Below, piece after piece: positions 35,320 to 43,543 of a DNA stretch of 64,000 bases; the stretch's first letter is position 1, and each line of letters opens with the position of its first letter. The position numbers were made by a program, and so were the translations under genes. A model generated the notes under the pieces. That model was not told the DNA's origin. It saw only the letters and a program-made list of their open reading frames with translations, and searched no databases. Source of the DNA: an uncultured Bacteroidia bacterium (GTDB taxonomy: Bacteria; Bacteroidota; Bacteroidia; Bacteroidales; UBA932); the NCBI GenBank assembly GCA_902774155.1, contig CACYHF010000016.1:18392-82391 (forward strand). The letters are read 5' to 3'.

Positions 35320-36651
35320 ATGAACGAGTCTGTTTTTGGATTGTCCTCCATTCTTGACGTAATGCGGGACACCACAAAGGGAGCTGAAGCAATCGAAAAA
35401 TATGAGGCCCTGTTTGGCCCCATTCACGAAGAGAACGAAAAGGATAATGTGTTCTATCAAGAAAACCTTTCGCAGTTTAACCTTCAAAAACTGGAAGAGT
35501 ATGGGACAATCCGGATGCCTGACTGCATGGAGGATGAACCTGAGGAGGTCAGGGACTTGCTTCTCCGCCTGATCATTGCATCTTTTTCATCGATATGTAC
35601 ATTAACCAAAAACGAGAAGGAGATTATCGTTTCCATCGCCGTCAAAAAAACGGATGATGACGGAACTGTTGAAACCATCGAGAATGACCTTGATGAGTTT
35701 TGGTTTATCCAGGTCCTCAATCTAATGAAGATTTATCTCGAGGAGCAACTTTTCATGACTGTCCTCAGGCGAGAGGACCAGGAACAATACTGGAATGATT
35801 TTCAACAGATCAAAACCCGTTACGAGGAAAACCTCAACGCCCTTGCCCGATTGGCCGGCAAAGACCCGCAAGCAGGAGGCTTTGGGGACGTGGCCGGAAT
35901 GGACAACCTCAAAGACAGCCTCAACAAACGGATTATCTGGGTATTGAAGGACAAGGAAAAGGCCGAGAAGTACCGCCTTTCTCTACCGAATGGGATGCTT
36001 CTTTATGGCCCTCCCGGCTGCGGAAAGACCTTCTTTGCCCAGAAGTTCGCTGAAGAATCCGGTTTCCACTATCTGCTTGTTAATGGTTCGGATCTCGGGA
36101 GCATCTATGTGCACGGGACACAGGGGAAAATCGCCGAGCTTTTTAAAAAAGCCGAACAAGATGCACCGACCGTTATCTGTTTTGATGAATTTGACTCTTT
36201 TGTCCCTGCAAGGGGATCTGATTCGGCTTCCCAACGGGAAGATGAGGTGAACGAGTTCCTCTCACAGTTAAATAATTGCGCAAAGAGAGGAATCTTTGTC
36301 ATCGGCACCACCAACCGGATGGACATGATTGATCCGGCCGTCTTGCGCAAGGGGCGTATGGATATAAAAGTGGAGATTCCCGCCCCTGATGTCGAGACCA
36401 GGAAAAAGATGTTTGCGCTGCATCTGAAAGGGCGCCCCCAGGAAGAAGACATCGACCTCGGATGTCTTGCCGACCTTACGGAAGGCTATGCATCCTCGGA
36501 TATAGCTTATATCGTGAATGAGGCGGCCATCGCAGCGGCCCTGGCCGATGAACTCATTTCAACCAGTCATTTGGAGGAAGCCGTAAAGGCCAACCCTTCT
36601 TCACTGGCGCCCCTTTTGAGCACACGAAAAATTGGATTCAATTCCACATAA
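35320..36651 (+). CDS. AAA+ ATPase, CDC48/SpoVK-like
   Basis: 443 aa from the ATG at 35320. An N-terminal helical region of about 170 residues has no family I can name. The AAA module has Walker A GPPGCGKT (about residues 230-237), Walker B VICFDEFDSF (about 286-295), sensor 1 VIGTTNRMD, the Arg finger region VLRKGRMD and a C-terminal helical lid (EGYASSDIAYIVNEAAIAAA). This is the classic AAA clade of protein remodelling machines. It is the last gene of the second island operon, and promoter copy 3 begins 15 nt after its stop. It probably remodels or activates another island component. Confidence 0.92.
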   Translation: MNESVFGLSSILDVMRDTTKGAEAIEKYEALFGPIHEENEKDNVFYQENLSQFNLQKLEEYGTIRMPDCMEDEPEEVRDLLLRLIIASFSSICTLTKNEKEIIVSIAVKKTDDDGTVETIENDLDEFWFIQVLNLMKIYLEEQLFMTVLRREDQEQYWNDFQQIKTRYEENLNALARLAGKDPQAGGFGDVAGMDNLKDSLNKRIIWVLKDKEKAEKYRLSLPNGMLLYGPPGCGKTFFAQKFAEESGFHYLLVNGSDLGSIYVHGTQGKIAELFKKAEQDAPTVICFDEFDSFVPARGSDSASQREDEVNEFLSQLNNCAKRGIFVIGTTNRMDMIDPAVLRKGRMDIKVEIPAPDVETRKKMFALHLKGRPQEEDIDLGCLADLTEGYASSDIAYIVNEAAIAAALADELISTSHLEEAVKANPSSLAPLLSTRKIGFNST

Positions 36652-36666
36652 TTTTTTGCAACAGTT

Positions 36667-36703
36667 GGTAGATTGTATTGATTACCCTTTCTATTAAGAT
36701 GAA
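36667..36703 (+). promoter_or_regulatory. Island promoter element, copy 3
   Basis: GGTAGATT, 13 nt, TTTCTAT, 4 nt, ATGAA. The only gene between it and copy 4 is a 24-codon ORF. Confidence 0.8.
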
Positions 36704-36759
36704 GGCCAACAGAAACAAAGGCCATCAGGTTTATGTTTAACATTTAAATAAATTCAGCC

Positions 36760-36834
36760 ATGTCTTATTTTGATCCTGAAAACGATCCGATCGACAACGA
36801 TCCTGGAACGGGCGAATCCTCCGGCGAGGAATAG
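36760..36834 (+). CDS. Acidic 24-residue micropeptide ORF
   Basis: An ATG, 24 codons and a TAG encode a highly acidic peptide that starts MSYFDPENDPIDND and ends SSGEE, with no Lys or Arg. It sits about 56 nt downstream of promoter copy 3, alone in its unit, with an A/T-rich leader like those of the other island genes, and is followed by a perfect 15-bp hairpin. No family is known to me. It could instead be a non-coding RNA with a chance ORF. Confidence 0.45.
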   Translation: MSYFDPENDPIDNDPGTGESSGEE

Positions 36835-36869
36835 CACTACGGTTTTTTCTTTTGCCTCTTTTTGTTTTG

Positions 36870-36909
36870 TTCAAAGAAACGGGGTGATGACCTGCCCCGT
36901 TTCTTTGAA
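36870..36909 (+). other. Perfect 15-bp hairpin after the micropeptide ORF
   Basis: TTCAAAGAAACGGGG (36870-36884) pairs perfectly with 36895-36909 around a 10-nt loop. There is no T tract downstream on the plus strand, although a T-rich stretch precedes it. It may terminate or stabilise the short transcript from promoter copy 3. Confidence 0.65.
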
Positions 36910-36950
36910 GTCAAAAAAATCATGGCATCTGAAAATTTTTCAGTAAAACT

Positions 36951-36987
36951 GGTAGATTTCACCAACTGCGCTTTCTTTACATATGAA
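36951..36987 (+). promoter_or_regulatory. Island promoter element, copy 4
   Basis: GGTAGATT, 13 nt, TTTCTTT, 4 nt, ATGAA. It drives the zinc-ribbon-like protein starting 24 nt downstream. Confidence 0.78.
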
Positions 36988-37011
36988 CGTTTAACCTTTA
37001 ATTGAAAACAA

Positions 37012-37383
37012 ATGTTTAATGATTGTTACTGTAGAAAATGCGGTTCAGATGTTAACAACCCGCGTCTGGGACCAAGAAAAGTGTTGCAATCCGGAGGGCT
37101 TTTCTCCTCTCCTGTTTATGACTTAGGTGTGTGTACATCTCATAGTGAGTACGCAGAACAAGTATCTTTCTATTATTATCTTCATGATTTGTTTTGTCCG
37201 AAGTGTGGCTGTAAGGTAGGTGAAATGAATAAATACCACGACGGCTGTCTGGCAAGAGAATTTGGAGAGATTGCTTCAGATGATGCTGTTACACGTTATT
37301 TCCGCTATTGTTATTCCCACCCGGATGCAGAACAGAACATCTATATAGGCACCCAATACGGCTATCCCGGGAATATAGTTTAA
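37012..37383 (+). CDS. Cys-rich, zinc-ribbon-like protein, 123 aa
   Basis: The protein starts with CYCRKCG and has a second CPKCGCK pair near residues 63-70, so it probably binds one zinc ion as a split ribbon. Between them is an aromatic-rich stretch (SFYYYLHDLF). The C-terminal third is Tyr-rich (VTRYFRYCYSHPDA). It has no signal peptide. It is a single-gene unit under promoter copy 4. I do not recognise a family; the zinc-ribbon theme recurs in four other island proteins. Confidence 0.7.
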   Translation: MFNDCYCRKCGSDVNNPRLGPRKVLQSGGLFSSPVYDLGVCTSHSEYAEQVSFYYYLHDLFCPKCGCKVGEMNKYHDGCLAREFGEIASDDAVTRYFRYCYSHPDAEQNIYIGTQYGYPGNIV

Positions 37384-37392
37384 TTTTTCAAG

Positions 37393-37423
37393 TTGTAGAT
37401 CTCAATAATAAAACCTATATTTG
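37393..37423 (+). promoter_or_regulatory. Housekeeping-type promoter of the sigma-like gene
   Basis: TTG (37393-37395), 20 bp, TATATTTG (37416-37423), 17 nt before the ATG. The TTG is part of TTGTAGATC, which resembles the first half of the island element, but the TTTCTWT half is absent. The sigma-like gene is therefore probably transcribed by the main sigma factor. Confidence 0.65.
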
Positions 37424-37440
37424 TAAAAACCACATAAAGC

Positions 37441-38433
37441 ATGAATTCTACTGAGAGAAAATTGCTGGAAGCCTTCTTGGATAAACAGAACCCTCTTCAT
37501 TCAAGAGCAACGACAATTCTTTTCTATGGCACGCAAAAGAACGGGCTCACTTGTGACAATAGTGTGTCTCGGAGCTGCAAAAAAGCAGTACGAATGTGTT
37601 TCCAGGGGAAGAATTATATGGGGGATGAGATCAAAAAACAGTTATATGACACCTTCGTTTCCCTCTTTTGGCAGCACTTGTATAACCAGTCCGAGAAGCT
37701 ATTAAAAGCCGAGAACCTGGGTGCCTGGATTTTTGTTGTAGCATCGCGTTTCTGCAATAGTAACCGGGAAAAGATTAATTACATTCTAGGTATTACATCA
37801 CCTGTCACTATCGTTCCTCTGGATGTCAAATATGACAAAAACGAGGATATGGAGAATGACGTGGAGCCCCTCACACCAGAAATCTCAGACAACGATGACG
37901 ATGACGGCGAACAAGCATCTGATTATTCTCTCGATGTTCCTGACGAGTCCGACGATGATTCTGAATTCTCTTATCAAGAAACAGCGCGCTTGCGGCTGGA
38001 AAGCTACTTTAAGCTTATTTTGTCTTCCGGCAAACTGTTAGATGGAGAATACTATGTCAGCCTTTTAAAAGACGCGCACATCAACATGCTTTCTAAGAAA
38101 GACCTTGCCGCCAAGTATTCACGCACGACAACAAGAATTGACAAGGATCTTCAAAATGCGCGGAGTCAACTGGTTCGGGTTGCGCTGATGGACATTCGGA
38201 AGTCCTGCATGGCAGATTTCAAGGTCTATGGCCATCTTCTGACTCCCGTCTATCAGAAAGCTCTTTCCGACTTCTTCGCGGACAAACCATTCAACTCGAC
38301 GACTGTCGTTGCAGCCTACAGAGCCTTAAGGCATTTCATCAATAACGATTATGATGAGAGGATTCATGAACAAATGAAGGATGAAAGCGAAAGGGAAAAA
38401 GTTGACGAAAAATTTAAAAAATTTGAAAAATGA
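37441..38433 (+). CDS. Divergent ECF-like RNA polymerase sigma factor
   Basis: 330 aa, longer than common ECF sigmas. Residues about 62-112 look like sigma region 2 (EIKKQLYDTFVSLFWQHLYN, then LGAWIFVVASRFCNSNREKI). Residues about 204-250 look like region 4 with a helix-turn-helix (MLSKKDLAAKYSRTTTRIDK, then LQNARSQLVRVAL). An acidic linker of about 50 residues, rich in Asp and Glu, joins them, and an 80-residue C-terminal tail follows. It is the only candidate transcription factor in the island, has a housekeeping promoter and overlaps the C39-RyR gene by ATGA. I infer that it reads the shared island promoters. A non-sigma helix-turn-helix protein is the alternative. Confidence 0.68.
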   Translation: MNSTERKLLEAFLDKQNPLHSRATTILFYGTQKNGLTCDNSVSRSCKKAVRMCFQGKNYMGDEIKKQLYDTFVSLFWQHLYNQSEKLLKAENLGAWIFVVASRFCNSNREKINYILGITSPVTIVPLDVKYDKNEDMENDVEPLTPEISDNDDDDGEQASDYSLDVPDESDDDSEFSYQETARLRLESYFKLILSSGKLLDGEYYVSLLKDAHINMLSKKDLAAKYSRTTTRIDKDLQNARSQLVRVALMDIRKSCMADFKVYGHLLTPVYQKALSDFFADKPFNSTTVVAAYRALRHFINNDYDERIHEQMKDESEREKVDEKFKKFEK

Positions 38434-39530
38434 GCAATAATAATAACAGCGAACCCCGTTCCGATAACAGAATGGAAAGATTTCTTAACGGACAGACCTC
38501 TCCAACAGAGACATTGCGCATACTCGAAGAGGCCGCCTTTGACCCGGAAATGGAAAAAATTGCAGTCATGCATCGCCGGCTACATTATACTGAAGACCTC
38601 CTTAACGATTATGGGCACTTCATTCCTGCGGGGAGTCTGGCAGCCGATGATGGACAGGGCTTATGTGACCTTCAGTGCGAAGCATACATTCTTCGTAAGG
38701 AAGGAATAACAATAGATGAAGACTTGTTAGCCGAGGAATCCAAGAACAATTACTGGCTCAGAGAGGGTGCCGGCACACCGCTATATAAAATGGGCAAACT
38801 TCTGGAGAAGAAAGGGTTCTTGGTGAATCGTTGCGTTGGAGCCTCTATGGAGAAGCTTCAAGAGGATTTGAAAGATCACAGTATCATCGTCGTAGTCAAC
38901 GGCGATATCTTACTGGGAAAAGAACCGGACTTTCTTTCTGAGGATTTCAATATGGAAGATAACCCCAACCATGCCATCGTAGTTATCTCCGTCGATGAGA
39001 AAAATCAGACCATCCGGGTTTTCAATCCTGCAATAAAAGATGAATATGTAGACTACTCTTTTGATGCCTTCAAGGCTGCATGGGGAGAATCCGGCAACTA
39101 TGAAGTAATCGTTCGCAAAAAGAGATTCCCAGAGGAATATAACCCGCAGCCATACGATGTCTCACACATTCAGATAGGCGAAGATCTGGAAGATTTGGTC
39201 GAATTAATCTGCGAGAATGCCCATGATGTATGGGGGAAGGAGAAGCGTACCAGAAACCCGGAAATCGGGTATGCCCCTCTTGACTCTGAAGGAAAAGAGA
39301 CTCCGGGAAAGAATCATTTTTATGTCCCGTATGAGATGCTGTCTGACGATGATAAGAAACCTGATAGGGATATGGTTGTCAATACGCTCAAACTGGTCAA
39401 GCGCTTGGGATATCGATTTGTCAACATTAAAGGCATGTTTAAATGTCCTCACTGCGGCACAGCCATTGAACCCAGTGATAACTTCTGCCGAAATTGTGGT
39501 GAGGAACTAACGTGGGAAACATTCCGATAG
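38430..39530 (+). CDS. C39-like cysteine protease fold - RyR - zinc ribbon protein
   Basis: 366 aa with three parts. Residues about 70-230 resemble a C39-type papain-like domain: GLCDLQCEAYIL with candidate nucleophile Cys79, NPNHAIVVISVDE with candidate His181, and VFNPA. Residues about 239-335 form a RyR domain (NPQPYDVSHIQIGEDLEDL, CENAHDVWGKEKRTRN, VPYEMLSDDDKKPDRD). Residues 339-356 form a zinc ribbon (CPHC and CRNC). It starts on the stop of the sigma-like gene (ATGA), so the two are co-made; the protein could act on that factor. Catalytic activity is inferred, as the usual C39 Gln is not obvious. Confidence 0.75.
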   Translation: MSNNNNSEPRSDNRMERFLNGQTSPTETLRILEEAAFDPEMEKIAVMHRRLHYTEDLLNDYGHFIPAGSLAADDGQGLCDLQCEAYILRKEGITIDEDLLAEESKNNYWLREGAGTPLYKMGKLLEKKGFLVNRCVGASMEKLQEDLKDHSIIVVVNGDILLGKEPDFLSEDFNMEDNPNHAIVVISVDEKNQTIRVFNPAIKDEYVDYSFDAFKAAWGESGNYEVIVRKKRFPEEYNPQPYDVSHIQIGEDLEDLVELICENAHDVWGKEKRTRNPEIGYAPLDSEGKETPGKNHFYVPYEMLSDDDKKPDRDMVVNTLKLVKRLGYRFVNIKGMFKCPHCGTAIEPSDNFCRNCGEELTWETFR

Positions 39531-39569
39531 CTTTGTAGGGTCGGTGACATTTTACCCAAAAGGCCCCAC

Positions 39570-40655
39570 ATGCAGAAATCATCCTCACTTTACATATGTG
39601 CGGCAGCCAAAGACATCTCCCAAGCGGAGAGGCTCTCCGCGCTGCTTTCTGAGAAGACGGGGTATACGCCTGTTTGTGTTCTCTGTCCGGAGGATTATCG
39701 GCAAGGCGAGATTCCTGAGGACATCATTCGTCAGATTAAATCCTGCCATCTTTTCTTTGCCATCATCAGCCGGAACGCCCTGGATTCCTCCTGGCTCGCG
39801 GATCAAATGGAACTCGCGTCGAAAATCGACCTCCTGACAATCCCCGTCCAGGTGGATTCCTTCCGTCTGGAAGGTCGGCTTGGAATACAATTGGGAACCG
39901 CAGACTGCATCCATATCGATAATGAGTTGCAGATGGAGAAAATGCTCTCTAATGTCTTCTCTTGGCTGAATGCTCAGAGTAGAAGCGACTCCCCCATTCT
40001 TGCCGTGGACATGGCATTAAGTGTCAAATGGGCTTCTTGTAATCTGGGTTCGGATTTCCCCGATATTCCCGGGGATTACTATGCGTGGGGCGAGAAATCA
40101 AGCAGAAAGAGTTATGGTTACCGGGATTATCGTCTGACCAACAAGGATTATTATTCAAGAGGTGACCGAGTTTTGCAGACCAACGGACTTCCTTTCTTGA
40201 AATACAACATGGATGGAGACGGACTCTTTGCCCTCGAGGCGATGGACGACCCCGCCACCCTATCTCTAGGCGCCCCCTGGAGACTTCCCACCCGGAATGA
40301 GTTTCAGGAACTCCTTGACAACTGCGAGTGGCAGTGGGTAGAGAATATCGGGAGAACCCTCAATAATAATCCATCAGATGAGCCGTGCCTGAACGGGTAT
40401 AGGGTCACGAGCAAGGCCAACGGAAATCATATCTTCCTCCCGGCTGCCGGGGTGAACTTTAATGAATCGGAATACGAGTCTGTCCTTATGCCCACCTTCG
40501 GACGGTATGGGGCTTACTGGGCTCGGGACCTTCGGAGTACCAAAATAGCCTCCGGTTTGCTTTTCGGCAAATCAGAAATAAAAGTGACGGCTTTCTATCG
40601 GGAAAAAGGACTCTGTGTTCGCCCCGTTTATGATGAATCTTTGCTTGAATTATAA
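39570..40655 (+). CDS. TIR-like and FISUMP-domain protein
   Basis: 361 aa. Residues 1-135 look like a TIR domain (LYICAAAKDISQAERLSALL, HLFFAIISRNALDSSWLADQM). At the catalytic Glu position, four residues after the Trp, there is Gln79, so NADase activity is unlikely. Residues about 146-356 form a FISUMP (Fibrobacter major paralogous) domain: VKWASCNLG, GDYYAWGE, APWRLPTRNEFQELL, GYRVTSKANGNHIFLPAAG, GLCVRPV. No signal peptide is visible. It follows the C39-RyR gene by 39 nt and precedes a larger TIR protein by 6 nt. It may be a regulatory partner of the active TIR protein. Confidence 0.82.
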   Translation: MQKSSSLYICAAAKDISQAERLSALLSEKTGYTPVCVLCPEDYRQGEIPEDIIRQIKSCHLFFAIISRNALDSSWLADQMELASKIDLLTIPVQVDSFRLEGRLGIQLGTADCIHIDNELQMEKMLSNVFSWLNAQSRSDSPILAVDMALSVKWASCNLGSDFPDIPGDYYAWGEKSSRKSYGYRDYRLTNKDYYSRGDRVLQTNGLPFLKYNMDGDGLFALEAMDDPATLSLGAPWRLPTRNEFQELLDNCEWQWVENIGRTLNNNPSDEPCLNGYRVTSKANGNHIFLPAAGVNFNESEYESVLMPTFGRYGAYWARDLRSTKIASGLLFGKSEIKVTAFYREKGLCVRPVYDESLLEL

Positions 40656-40661
40656 CGTTCC

Positions 40662-43127
40662 ATGAAATCCAAGGTCTTCATCAGCTATTCCAGAAAGGAT
40701 CTCGATTATGCCCGCCGGATTGTTTCGGATATCACGGACAAAACCGGCGTCATCCCCTGGATTGACCTCGAAGGAATCGAGAGCGGAAGACAATTCCTGG
40801 AAGTTATCGTTTCTGCGATTGATGCCTGTGAGATTCTTGTTTGTCTATTGAGCAGGAATTCCCTGGAATCTTCTTACGTTAGAAAAGAACTCACCTATGC
40901 TCTCCATATCGGCAAGACTGTCTTCCTGCTAGAGACTGAAGAAGTCGAGATCCCCGACTGGCTATGGGCACTCTATGATGGGAAATACTATCTCCCGCGG
41001 GAAGAGGGGATGATGATGGATGATATCGGCGCTTATTTGAAGCGAGAGAACTCGTCCCCCACCCCAGATATAATAAACGGTCATAAATGCGTTGATCTTG
41101 GCTTGAGTGTCCTTTGGGCCACCTGCAATATGGGCGCGGATGCCCCCTTCCTTCCCGGCGATTACTATGCATGGGGCGAAACGGAATCCAGACGCGATTC
41201 GTTTCCCCTGGAGTCTTACGCTCTCTGCGTGGAGAGAAATGGCATTCTTCGTTACACCAAATATAACGAGGACGACTCCCTTCTTAACCTCGATGAAACC
41301 CATGATGCTGCCCGGTGCTCCTGGGAAAAACCTTGGAGGATGCCCACAAGGGAAGAGATTGCCGAACTGCTGGACAATTGCGTATTCACATATATTGACG
41401 GTCCCCTTGAAGCCTTCGGAGGACAACATGTCAGAGGATGCGTGGTTACCAGCCGCATCAATCGCCGCAGTATCTTCCTGCCGCTGACGGGGTTGCAGGC
41501 GAAGTGGGGACATAACATGGCACCCTCCGAGATGGACCTCTCATCGGGACTCTTCTGGTCGTCCACCCATTCACCCTATCGCCATGGCTGTGTCGTGGAT
41601 GAAAGTGATGCGTACATCCTGTGCTTCAACCAGGAATCGCTCGGCCTGGAAAGCGATTCGCCCCTTTGCCGCCGATACAACGGGCTATGCATCAGACCCG
41701 TTGCCGATCTGAAGTCGCCCGTCCCTGCGAAGCATAACCTTTTCTCCGACTGCACCAGAAAAATCCGAAACGGGAAAGATATCTTCATTTCATATCTTGA
41801 TACAGACCAGGATGCCTTTAACGATATCGTTCGGATGATTGACCGGGAAACAGACCTCAAGGCCGTTTCCAGCAGGGTTGATGACATATACGAAGACAAA
41901 GATGATGCTATCAAGGCGCTCAGACGCTGCCGAGTGGCTGTTTTTATTCTCTCCAAGACATCGGCTCATTCCAGCGAAATGAGAAAACGGGTGCACTATG
42001 CCCAAGAAAGAGGGAAGGTCGTCATTGCTGTGTGGACTGATCTGGAAGACCCTTCCGGGTGGGTCCTATTCGAATTGGAACCTGGTGGAATCATCCGTTC
42101 TATGGACGACGCCCAAATGTCCCACCTGGCATCGTTACTGAAGGCTATGACGGAAATCCCGTACCCGGACATGACGCATCCCACCCTCCATCGCTCCCCC
42201 TTGGCATCTTTCAGCGAAGGGCTGGCCGCATTCTACGAAAACGGGTTGTGGGGGTTCCGGGACACATCCGGAAAGACGATTATCCGGCCTCAGTTCATCA
42301 GCGTTGGAGACTTCCACGGCGGGTGGGCCATTGCAGGAGACTACCGCAGGTATGGTTTCATCGACACCCGGGGCCGATGGGTCTTGAGATGTGACGACTA
42401 TGACAGAATGGGAGCGTTCCACGACGGGCTTTCCTATGTCTGGCAAAATGAAAAGCGAGGTTTCATTGACAGGAAGGGGCGCATGGTAATTCCGGCCGCC
42501 TGGGATCTTGCCGAGTCCTTCTCTGAAGGAAGGGCTATGGTAACGAAGGATGGGAAGCATGGGTTTATCGACAGGACGGGTACGGTGGTCATTCCTTTTC
42601 GATACAAACTCTCCGAAGCATTCAGTGAAGGGCTTGCCGCCGTAATGGATGAGGATGACCGTTGGGGATACATTAACAAAGAGGGCCGAACCATTATCAG
42701 GCATAAGTACCGCAGCGCCTTTTCCTTCCGGGAGGGAAAAGCTTATGTGCTGGACGAAGAAGGGCCCCTCTTCATTGACCAAAACGGGGAACGTTGCTTC
42801 GAAACGTCGTTCATTCACCGCGTCCGGGGAAGCTATTTCCAGGATGGCCGGGCTCTGGTCACCGATCTGGAAGACGAGGACTGGTACATTGACGAAAAGG
42901 GACAATTTATTAACAGACCTGACGGGTGCGAAGGGTTCCTTCCCTTCCGCGAAGGTCTTGCCGTTGTCGTCAGAAACGACAAGGCCGGATATATTGAAAA
43001 GAACGGCCGAATCGTCATTGACTGCATATATGACGGAGCCTGTTCCTTCCATGAAGGACTGGCGGCCGTTCGGATTGCTTCCGATTATTTCTATATTGAC
43101 AGTAGTGGGAAAAGAGTCAATCCTTAG
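40662..43127 (+). CDS. TIR - FISUMP - TIR - WG-repeat protein
   Basis: 821 aa. TIR1 (about 1-128) opens KVFISYSRKD and keeps the catalytic Glu (SSYVRKELTYA, Glu76). A FISUMP domain follows (about 140-348: VLWATCNMGADAP, WRMPTREEIAELL, GLCIRPV). TIR2 (about 372-500) opens KDIFISYLDTD but has Arg443 at the Glu position. The C-terminal 300 residues are seven or more WG repeats (LWGFRDTSGKTIIRPQF, RGFIDRKGRMVIPAAWD, HGFIDRTGTVVIPFRY and others), each with an F-x-EG-A segment. TIR domains with the Glu cleave NAD or make signalling nucleotides; the WG propeller-like part probably senses a ligand or partner. It ends the sigma-led operon. Confidence 0.9.
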   Translation: MKSKVFISYSRKDLDYARRIVSDITDKTGVIPWIDLEGIESGRQFLEVIVSAIDACEILVCLLSRNSLESSYVRKELTYALHIGKTVFLLETEEVEIPDWLWALYDGKYYLPREEGMMMDDIGAYLKRENSSPTPDIINGHKCVDLGLSVLWATCNMGADAPFLPGDYYAWGETESRRDSFPLESYALCVERNGILRYTKYNEDDSLLNLDETHDAARCSWEKPWRMPTREEIAELLDNCVFTYIDGPLEAFGGQHVRGCVVTSRINRRSIFLPLTGLQAKWGHNMAPSEMDLSSGLFWSSTHSPYRHGCVVDESDAYILCFNQESLGLESDSPLCRRYNGLCIRPVADLKSPVPAKHNLFSDCTRKIRNGKDIFISYLDTDQDAFNDIVRMIDRETDLKAVSSRVDDIYEDKDDAIKALRRCRVAVFILSKTSAHSSEMRKRVHYAQERGKVVIAVWTDLEDPSGWVLFELEPGGIIRSMDDAQMSHLASLLKAMTEIPYPDMTHPTLHRSPLASFSEGLAAFYENGLWGFRDTSGKTIIRPQFISVGDFHGGWAIAGDYRRYGFIDTRGRWVLRCDDYDRMGAFHDGLSYVWQNEKRGFIDRKGRMVIPAAWDLAESFSEGRAMVTKDGKHGFIDRTGTVVIPFRYKLSEAFSEGLAAVMDEDDRWGYINKEGRTIIRHKYRSAFSFREGKAYVLDEEGPLFIDQNGERCFETSFIHRVRGSYFQDGRALVTDLEDEDWYIDEKGQFINRPDGCEGFLPFREGLAVVVRNDKAGYIEKNGRIVIDCIYDGACSFHEGLAAVRIASDYFYIDSSGKRVNP

Positions 43128-43291
43128 TCACTTGAAGACGTTTTCTTCACTGGGCAAGTAGTAATGGCGTCGTAAGAAACGAGCCATTCATATGAATTCC
43201 CGCCCGACCCTCCAGAGGTGATCAAAACTAGCCACCAACCCGATTTGTTCTGATATCGTAGCCAATCAAGTTAATTATTTGGGGGGTAGTC

Positions 43292-43328
43292 GGTAGATTC
43301 GTCTGGTTCCTCTTTCTATAAGTGTGAA
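43292..43328 (+). promoter_or_regulatory. Island promoter element, copy 5
   Basis: GGTAGATT, 13 nt, TTTCTAT, 4 nt, GTGAA. Upstream, 43128-43291 holds nothing I can identify. Downstream is a nonsense-interrupted small ORF. Confidence 0.8.
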
Positions 43329-43398
43329 AGCAGAAAGGAAAGAAGATCTTAACTGCTTCAAACAGACAAAATGTTAAACAGTTAAAAACCAAAAGATT

Positions 43399-43539
43399 AT
43401 GGGACGTAATTAAGATCGCGGGCACTTCGAGAGCCGCTTCGAAACCAGACATGACAACGGCAACCGCCGCTCCAGAATGGAAGACATCAGGCGCAACACG
43501 CGCGACAGCCTCTACAAAAACCTCAATCGACACAAGTAA
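43399..43539 (+). pseudogene. Basic small ORF interrupted by an early TAA
   Basis: ATG GGA CGT AAT TAA, then 41 further sense codons in the same frame to a TAA at 43537. The downstream part encodes an Arg/Asn/His-rich peptide (starts DRGHFESRFETRH, ends YKNLNRHK). It lies 70 nt downstream of promoter copy 5. A single change such as AAA to TAA at codon 5 would explain it. Translation could restart at an internal Met (codon 27). It may be a broken small gene or a functional RNA. Confidence 0.4.
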
Positions 43540-43543
43540 CCTA

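Noticed and set aside
36651-37011. A larger protein gene in the 360-bp gap
   Set aside because: No long frame exists; the gap is explained by two promoter copies, the 24-codon ORF and a hairpin.
43128-43291. Gene or RNA between the large TIR gene and promoter copy 5
   Set aside because: Only short frames and no convincing hairpin or promoter were seen.
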